From the NCBI GenBank assembly GCA_036645575.1, contig JAVXNW010000027.1:1-26472 (forward strand): DNA of 26,472 nt, read 5' to 3'. Origin of the DNA: JAVXNW01 sp036645575 (lineage in GTDB: Bacteria > Bacillota > Clostridia > Christensenellales > Aristaeellaceae). Positions 21,947 to 26,472 of this stretch are shown piece by piece. Within the stretch, counting starts at the first letter, position 1, and every line of letters begins with the position of its first letter. Below the pieces are notes generated by a model. That model was not told the DNA's origin. It saw nothing but the letters and a program-made list of their open reading frames with translations, and did no database searches. A program made the translations under genes and the position numbers.

Positions 21947-24097
21947 ATGAAAAGTAATTTAAAGACCACATTGCTTGGGACGTTGCTGGTTGCGGCGTTC
22001 GCGCTGGGCGGCTGCTCGAGCACCCCGGACACGGTGGAAGATCCCCTTGCGGCGTTTGGGATCGACGCGGTGCTTCCCTTTGCGACGGTCGCCCCGGATA
22101 CGGTCGCCCCAACGCCGACGCCGGCGCCGACCACCAATCCCGACGACTTGACGACCAATCCGGGCTACGGTCAGGAATGGAAAGAGGATGGCGCGCCGAT
22201 GGGCGACGCGCCGCTGGACGATATCTTTGTCGATGAGGAACCCACGCCGCGCCCGACCCGGCCGCCGGCGCAGATTCCGGCGCCGGAAGGCTATCCGCGC
22301 CTTGCGTATGGCGCGAGCGGAAGCGACGTGACGAAACTTCAAAACCGGCTCAAGAAATTGGGTTACTATACCGGCACAGCGGACGGCAAGTTTGGCGCGG
22401 GCACGGTGAGCGCGGTCAAGCGCTTTCAGTCGATCGTGGGCCTCAGCGAGACCGGCATTGCGACATCCGCGCTGCAAGAGGAGCTCTACGCCTCGAGCGC
22501 GCCCAAATACGTCGCGCCGGCGACGCGCCCCCCGGCGCCCGAGCCGACCGCGCAGTATGTCAGGCTTGAGTCGGGCGCGAGCAGCGCGCGGGTCAAGCGC
22601 CTGCAAAACCGGCTCAGGACGCTGGGCTACTATAGCGGAACGTGCGACGGCAATTTCGGTTCGGGCACAGAGACGGCGGTCAAGCGCTTCCAAAAGGCCG
22701 TCGGGCTCAACCAGACGGGCGTTGCGACGGTGGCGCTGCAAGAGAAGCTGTTTTCATCGAGCGCACCGGATTATGAACGGCCGGTCGCGCCGCCCGAGGA
22801 CATCCCGGACGCCGAACCCGACTACGTGCGCCTGTCCAAAGGCTCGAGCGGCACCCGCGTGCGCAACCTGCAAAACCGGCTCAAGAAGCTGGGCTACTAC
22901 ACCGGCACGGCCGACGGCCGCTACGGCGCGGGCACCGTGGGCGCGGTCAAGCTCTTCCAGCAGACGCTGGGCCTCAACGTGACGGGCACCGCAACCGCCT
23001 CGCTTCAAAAGAAGCTCTTTGCCAGCTCCGCGCCCGCCTATGAGGGCGAGGCGATCCCGGACGACGAGGAGTACGTGCTGCTCTCCCCCGGCGACAGCGG
23101 AAGCGACGTCAAGCGCCTGCAAAAGCGGCTCAAGGAACTGGGCTACTTTACCGGGGAATTGGGCGGCAACTACCAGACCAAGACCACCGACGCGGTCAGG
23201 CGATTCCAAGAGGCGATCAACGTAAACCCGACGGGCGTAGCGACCGCAAGCCTCCAGAAGAAGCTGTTTTCATCCAGCGCGCCCAGCTACGACGGGGATG
23301 AGCCCGCGCCCGATCCGGGCAGCGACTACGTCAAGTTGCAGTACGGCGACAGCAGCGACCGCGTGTTCGAACTCCAGTCGCGCCTGACCGACCTTGGCTA
23401 CTATAGCGGCCCGCTCTCCGGCGACTTTAACCAAAAGACGGTCGCCGCCGTCAAGCAGTTCGAAAAGCGCTATGACAAAAAGCAGACCGGCGTGGCGTCG
23501 GTGGCGCTCCAGAAGAAGCTGTTTTCTGAGGACGCCCTGCCCAGCAAGGGCACCGATCCCGACCAGCCGGACGGCCTGACAAAGCTGCAAAAGGGCGACA
23601 GCGGCGCAAAGGTCAAAAAACTTCAGCGCAGATTGCAGGAGTTGGGCTACTTCACCGGCTCAATCGGCGGCAACTACCAGCAGCTGACCATCGACGCGGT
23701 GAAGCGCTTCCAAAATGCCCTCGGCCTCACCACAAACGGCACCGCGACGATCGCCTTGCAGGAAATCCTGTACTCGGACGACGCCCCCTACTATGAGGGC
23801 GACCAGAGCAAGCCGGGCGATCAGGGCGACACAACCGCCCCGTATAAGACGCTCAAAAAGGGCGCCAAGGGGGACGCCGTGCTCGCCTTGCAGGACCGCC
23901 TGCTCGAACTTGGGTACATCTATGACGCCACCACCGTCTCCTACGGAACCTACGACAGGGCCACCATGCTGGCCGTGATCGACGCGCAGAACGCGCGCAA
24001 TTACGACTCCGACGGCGTGGCCGACGTGGATTTCCAGACCTACCTCTTCTCCGACGCCGCTTGGGACTACGCGCTTTCCGGTTACGCGGCCGGCTAA
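21947..24097 (+). CDS. Lipoprotein with seven peptidoglycan-binding repeats
   Basis: A 716-residue surface protein. It begins with a lipoprotein signal (lipobox LGGC, Cys near residue 23), then a Thr/Pro-rich, acidic linker to about residue 115. Seven tandem PG_binding_1 modules of about 75-90 residues follow, each with the pattern L..G..G..V..LQ.RL..LGY..G...G.....T..AV..FQ...G....G.A...LQ..L, and each ending SSAP.Y or similar. The seventh is divergent. No enzymatic domain is visible, so it probably anchors or spaces something at the cell wall, or binds it. The ATG follows AAAGGGTG. A terminator follows the gene. The next gene encodes an endopeptidase with the same kind of module. Confidence 0.9.
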   Translation: MKSNLKTTLLGTLLVAAFALGGCSSTPDTVEDPLAAFGIDAVLPFATVAPDTVAPTPTPAPTTNPDDLTTNPGYGQEWKEDGAPMGDAPLDDIFVDEEPTPRPTRPPAQIPAPEGYPRLAYGASGSDVTKLQNRLKKLGYYTGTADGKFGAGTVSAVKRFQSIVGLSETGIATSALQEELYASSAPKYVAPATRPPAPEPTAQYVRLESGASSARVKRLQNRLRTLGYYSGTCDGNFGSGTETAVKRFQKAVGLNQTGVATVALQEKLFSSSAPDYERPVAPPEDIPDAEPDYVRLSKGSSGTRVRNLQNRLKKLGYYTGTADGRYGAGTVGAVKLFQQTLGLNVTGTATASLQKKLFASSAPAYEGEAIPDDEEYVLLSPGDSGSDVKRLQKRLKELGYFTGELGGNYQTKTTDAVRRFQEAINVNPTGVATASLQKKLFSSSAPSYDGDEPAPDPGSDYVKLQYGDSSDRVFELQSRLTDLGYYSGPLSGDFNQKTVAAVKQFEKRYDKKQTGVASVALQKKLFSEDALPSKGTDPDQPDGLTKLQKGDSGAKVKKLQRRLQELGYFTGSIGGNYQQLTIDAVKRFQNALGLTTNGTATIALQEILYSDDAPYYEGDQSKPGDQGDTTAPYKTLKKGAKGDAVLALQDRLLELGYIYDATTVSYGTYDRATMLAVIDAQNARNYDSDGVADVDFQTYLFSDAAWDYALSGYAAG

Positions 24098-24166
24098 GTC
24101 GATCGCCCCTTCTGAAACACTTCCGCGCGTTTCCTGTAACAAGTTTTTCAACCCATAACCACCCAG

Positions 24167-24211
24167 GGCATGAATGGTTTCCCGGTTTGCGGGGCCATTC
24201 ATGTCTTTTTT
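24167..24211 (+). terminator. Rho-independent terminator
   Basis: CATGAATGG (24169-24177) pairs with CCATTCATG (24195-24203), with an inner CCCG/CGGG helix and a run of six T (24206-24211). It ends the repeat-lipoprotein transcript. Confidence 0.88.
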
Positions 24212-24274
24212 ATGCCCGTTTACGGTTAAATGTTTCGTTTTATTTGCATTTTGGTATCAAACAAGCAGGAAACA

Positions 24275-24303
24275 TTGCATTCATGTCGTATATTATCTAT
24301 AAT
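24275..24303 (+). promoter_or_regulatory. Promoter of the NlpC/P60 gene
   Basis: -35 TTGCAT (24275-24280), 17 bases, perfect -10 TATAAT (24298-24303). The surrounding 24212-24310 is AT-rich unlike the rest of the window. The leader of about 90 bases up to the ATG holds no element I recognise. Confidence 0.78.
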
Positions 24304-24399
24304 ATGGAAATGAGGAGGGTCACATTCGTCATGTACCGTGATCCAATATTCAAACTTGGCGCGCAAAGAAGCGCGACCGGAAATAAGGAGGGGTCAACG

Positions 24400-26091
24400 A
24401 TGCGCAAATCGCTTCTGATGCTGATATGTACCGCACTGCTGGCGCTTGTTTCACAGGCCGCGTTTGCGGAGGGGTTTACGAACCTCAATATCGGCGTATC
24501 AGGAACCGATGTTCGCATTGCACAGGTGCGCCTGTACACCCTTGGGTATCTTGCGAGCGCGCCGGACGCGCCTTATCAATTTGATGCGCCGACGAAAAGC
24601 GCGGCGAAGAAGTTTCAGTTGGCCAGCGGCATCGTGCCGGCCAATGGCATTGTGGATCAAAACACGTTTGACCTGCTCAAGTTATCCAGCGCGGTGACCT
24701 ACGACGAGTACAAAGACGCGATGCACGTGCCGGGTGGCTCGGGCGCGGAGGTCAAGTCGACCGAAGTCAGGCTTAAAAAGCTGGGCTATTTCAAGGGAAA
24801 GCCCAACATGCAATACGACCGTGCGACCGCGACCTGCGTCACGGCCTTTCAGCGCGTCAACCAGCTGCCCGAGAGCGGCCTTGCGGACGCGCATACCCGC
24901 CGGGTGCTGTTCAGCAATTCGGCGATTCCGGCCAAGGGCGGCACGAACGACGGGGCGCTTGCGATTCTCAAAAAGGGCGACTCAGGCGAGCAGGTATCGG
25001 TGGTTCAGCACCAGCTGTCGGATCTGGGTTACTATAAAGAAGCGGTGACCAGCACCTACAACGCGGCGACGGTTGCCTCGGTGCGCGTTTTTCAGACGGC
25101 CAATCACCTGCCCATCAACGGCGTGGCGGGCTCGGCGACGCGCACGCTGCTCAACTCGGGCGCGGCCAAGTCCTTTGCGACCTACACGAGCGAGGAGATG
25201 CGCGTGACGGTCAAAAAGGGCGAGAGCGGCTATGCGGTGCTGCTTTTGCAGACGCGGCTCAAGGAGCTGTGCTATTACGGCGGCGCGATCAACGGGAAGT
25301 TTAACGCGACGGTTCAGGCGGCGGTTCAGCACTTTCAGGACGCCAACAACGTCAACAAAAAGGGCAGCGCCTCCTATGGCATTGCGACCGAGGCCACGCG
25401 CGCGGTGATGAATTCGAGCGCGGCGCTCAACCGGTACGAGGCGGTGGGGCTACTTCCGGGCGACGACCTAGCGGCGGTCAAGGACATGACGACGCGGCTC
25501 AAGGCGCTTGGCTACATGACCTATGTCACGAGCAAATACTCCGACGCGGTATCGGCGGCGGTCAAGATCTTCCAGACCGCGAGCAAGCTCCCGACCGACG
25601 GCATTGCCGATCCCGAGACGCTGAGCGCGCTCTACGACGACAACGCGATCAGCTACGACGAATACAAGATGGGTTCGGGCAACGCGAAGATCGAGAAGAT
25701 GATCTCGATCGCGACCAGCGCAAAGCTGCTGGGCGTCCCCTACAAGAGCCCCTGCAATCCCCCGGCGAACTTCGATTGCTCCGGCTTTACCCGGTACGTA
25801 TTTGCCAAGATGGGCGTGAAGCTGTCGGGCGAAGTGACCTCGCAGGCCAATAGCGCGGCGAGTCGCTACCGCAAGATCGCGGACATGGCCGACCTCAAGC
25901 GCGGCGACCTGCTCTACTTCGACACGCAGGAGGGCGTAAAGCCCATCGGCCACGCGGCCATCTACTTGGGCAAGTCAAACGGCAAGCCGCGCTTTGTCCA
26001 CGCCTCCTCCGAAAGAAAGTGCGTGGTCGTGAGCGCCTTCTCCGACTGGTATACGCAGCGGTTCGTCTTCGGGGTGCGCGTGTGGGAATGA
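24400..26091 (+). CDS. NlpC/P60 peptidoglycan endopeptidase with five binding repeats
   Basis: Secreted cell-wall hydrolase expected to cut peptide stems of peptidoglycan. The 563-residue protein has a signal peptide (MRKSLLMLICTALL..., cleavage after AFA near residue 23) with no lipobox. Five PG_binding_1-like modules follow (conserved VRLYTLGYL, VRLKKLGYF, HQLSDLGYY, TRLKELCYY, TRLKALGYM cores). The C-terminal catalytic domain has Cys460 (FDCSGFTRYVF), His518 (IGHAAIYLG) and His534 (FVHAS), plus LKRGDLLYF. The start at 24400 follows AAGGAGGGG by about 6 bases; the frame is open further upstream, but those ATGs lack a signal peptide. Transcription is from its own promoter, and a hairpin terminator follows. 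Confidence 0.93.
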   Translation: MRKSLLMLICTALLALVSQAAFAEGFTNLNIGVSGTDVRIAQVRLYTLGYLASAPDAPYQFDAPTKSAAKKFQLASGIVPANGIVDQNTFDLLKLSSAVTYDEYKDAMHVPGGSGAEVKSTEVRLKKLGYFKGKPNMQYDRATATCVTAFQRVNQLPESGLADAHTRRVLFSNSAIPAKGGTNDGALAILKKGDSGEQVSVVQHQLSDLGYYKEAVTSTYNAATVASVRVFQTANHLPINGVAGSATRTLLNSGAAKSFATYTSEEMRVTVKKGESGYAVLLLQTRLKELCYYGGAINGKFNATVQAAVQHFQDANNVNKKGSASYGIATEATRAVMNSSAALNRYEAVGLLPGDDLAAVKDMTTRLKALGYMTYVTSKYSDAVSAAVKIFQTASKLPTDGIADPETLSALYDDNAISYDEYKMGSGNAKIEKMISIATSAKLLGVPYKSPCNPPANFDCSGFTRYVFAKMGVKLSGEVTSQANSAASRYRKIADMADLKRGDLLYFDTQEGVKPIGHAAIYLGKSNGKPRFVHASSERKCVVVSAFSDWYTQRFVFGVRVWE

Positions 26092-26119
26092 GCGGAGAAA
26101 AACAAGGCGGGATTCATTT

Positions 26120-26147
26120 GGCGGAGTCGCTCGGCGACTCCGCCTTT
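26120..26147 (+). terminator. Hairpin terminator after the NlpC/P60 gene
   Basis: An 11-bp perfect stem (26120-26130 with 26134-26144) with a TCG loop, followed by only three T. It lies 28 bases after the stop codon. Confidence 0.65.
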
Positions 26148-26204
26148 GTGCGCGCCCCCGCGCGTGCCGATGCACTCGCGGCCTTTGCGTGCCCCAACGC
26201 GCCG

Positions 26205-26472
26205 CCCTTGTGCGCGGATGGGCGATTGGCGGAAGCTGGCGCGCAAGGCGCGCCTAGCGCCCTTCAGTGCCCGAACGCGCGTCCCTTGTGCGCAGGCGGA
26301 CAATTGGCGGAAGATGGCACGCAAGGCGCGCCTAGCGCCCTTCAGTGCCCCAGCGCGCCGCCCTTGTGCGCGGACGGGCGATTGGCGGAAGATGGCGCGC
26401 AAGGCGCGCCTAGCGCCCTTCAGTGCCCGTCCGCGCGTCCCTTGTGCGCGGACGGGCGATTGGCGGAAGATG
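26205..26472. repeat. 78-bp tandem repeat array, cut by the window end
   Basis: The string CCCTTGTGCGC recurs at 26205, 26283, 26361 and 26439, exactly 78 bases apart, with conserved CAATTGGCGGAA- or GATTGGCGGAA-like, GGCGCGCC and CGCCCTTCAGTGCCC parts in each unit. Three full copies and a fourth partial copy are visible, and a degenerate forerunner occupies about 26150-26204. Units alternate between two types at their junctions (gcgccgc before copies 1 and 3, gcgcgtc before copies 2 and 4). Each unit contains short GC-rich palindromes. Since 78 is a multiple of three, the minus strand can be read as a 26-residue repeat, but I do not call a gene. Confidence 0.92.

Noticed and set aside
21922..21951. 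Consensus TTGACA before the repeat lipoprotein
   Set aside because: The only -10-like string at the right distance (TATGAA) overlaps the start codon, so transcription would begin inside the gene.
25962..26402. Minus-strand gene encoding a 26-residue repeat protein
   Set aside because: The frame overlaps the end of the NlpC/P60 gene and its terminator, lacks a ribosome site, and the periodicity comes from the 78-bp DNA repeat.
26150..26472. CRISPR array
   Set aside because: The whole 78-bp unit is conserved with no unique spacers, and no cas gene is near.

Overview
The window looks like chromosomal DNA of a high-GC (about 60% by eye) member of the Firmicutes, probably class Clostridia. The grounds are AGGAGG-type ribosome sites, TTGaca-17-TATAAT promoters, a T-box leader on serS, a Fur-type zinc regulator, a NfeD/FloA operon, and Clostridia-style cell-wall proteins. 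I see no phage, transposon, CRISPR, tRNA or rRNA. The first ~55 bases are G/C homopolymer and look like a poorly resolved contig end.

Left part (1-5.9 kb): dinB (DNA polymerase IV) is on the minus strand with its own promoter and ends inside a short tandem repeat. A 54-residue protein and a small exported protein resembling the C-terminal domain of the YcgQ/DUF1980 family follow on the plus strand. Next comes a zinc-uptake operon, znuA-zur-znuC-znuB, whose genes overlap or nearly touch, with cobU (cobalamin biosynthesis) coupled to its end. A good promoter and a possible metalloregulator operator precede znuA.

Middle (6-14.4 kb): a second operon starts from a strong promoter and encodes a NfeD-type membrane protein, an unrecognised 557-residue exported protein, flotillin-like FloA, and a small membrane-anchored protein with a duplicated 15-residue segment. 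It is followed by the TldD/TldE protease pair and an LCP-family cell-wall polymer ligase with its own promoter. A strong bidirectional terminator closes this part.

Serine region (14.4-21.6 kb): serS, behind a serine-type T-box, and a coupled HAD-IB phosphatase lie on the minus strand. Divergent from them is a tightly packed operon: an orphan DNA methyltransferase, an unknown protein with two similar halves, serC, serA and a PHP-family phosphatase. SerA and SerC supply the first two steps of serine synthesis. No canonical serB is visible, so either phosphatase is a candidate for the last step.

Right part (21.6-26.5 kb): a gene-free stretch has a minus-strand terminator and may encode a structured RNA. 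Then come a lipoprotein with seven peptidoglycan-binding repeats and a NlpC/P60 endopeptidase with five. The window ends in a 78-bp tandem repeat array that runs off the edge and alternates in an A-B-A-B order.
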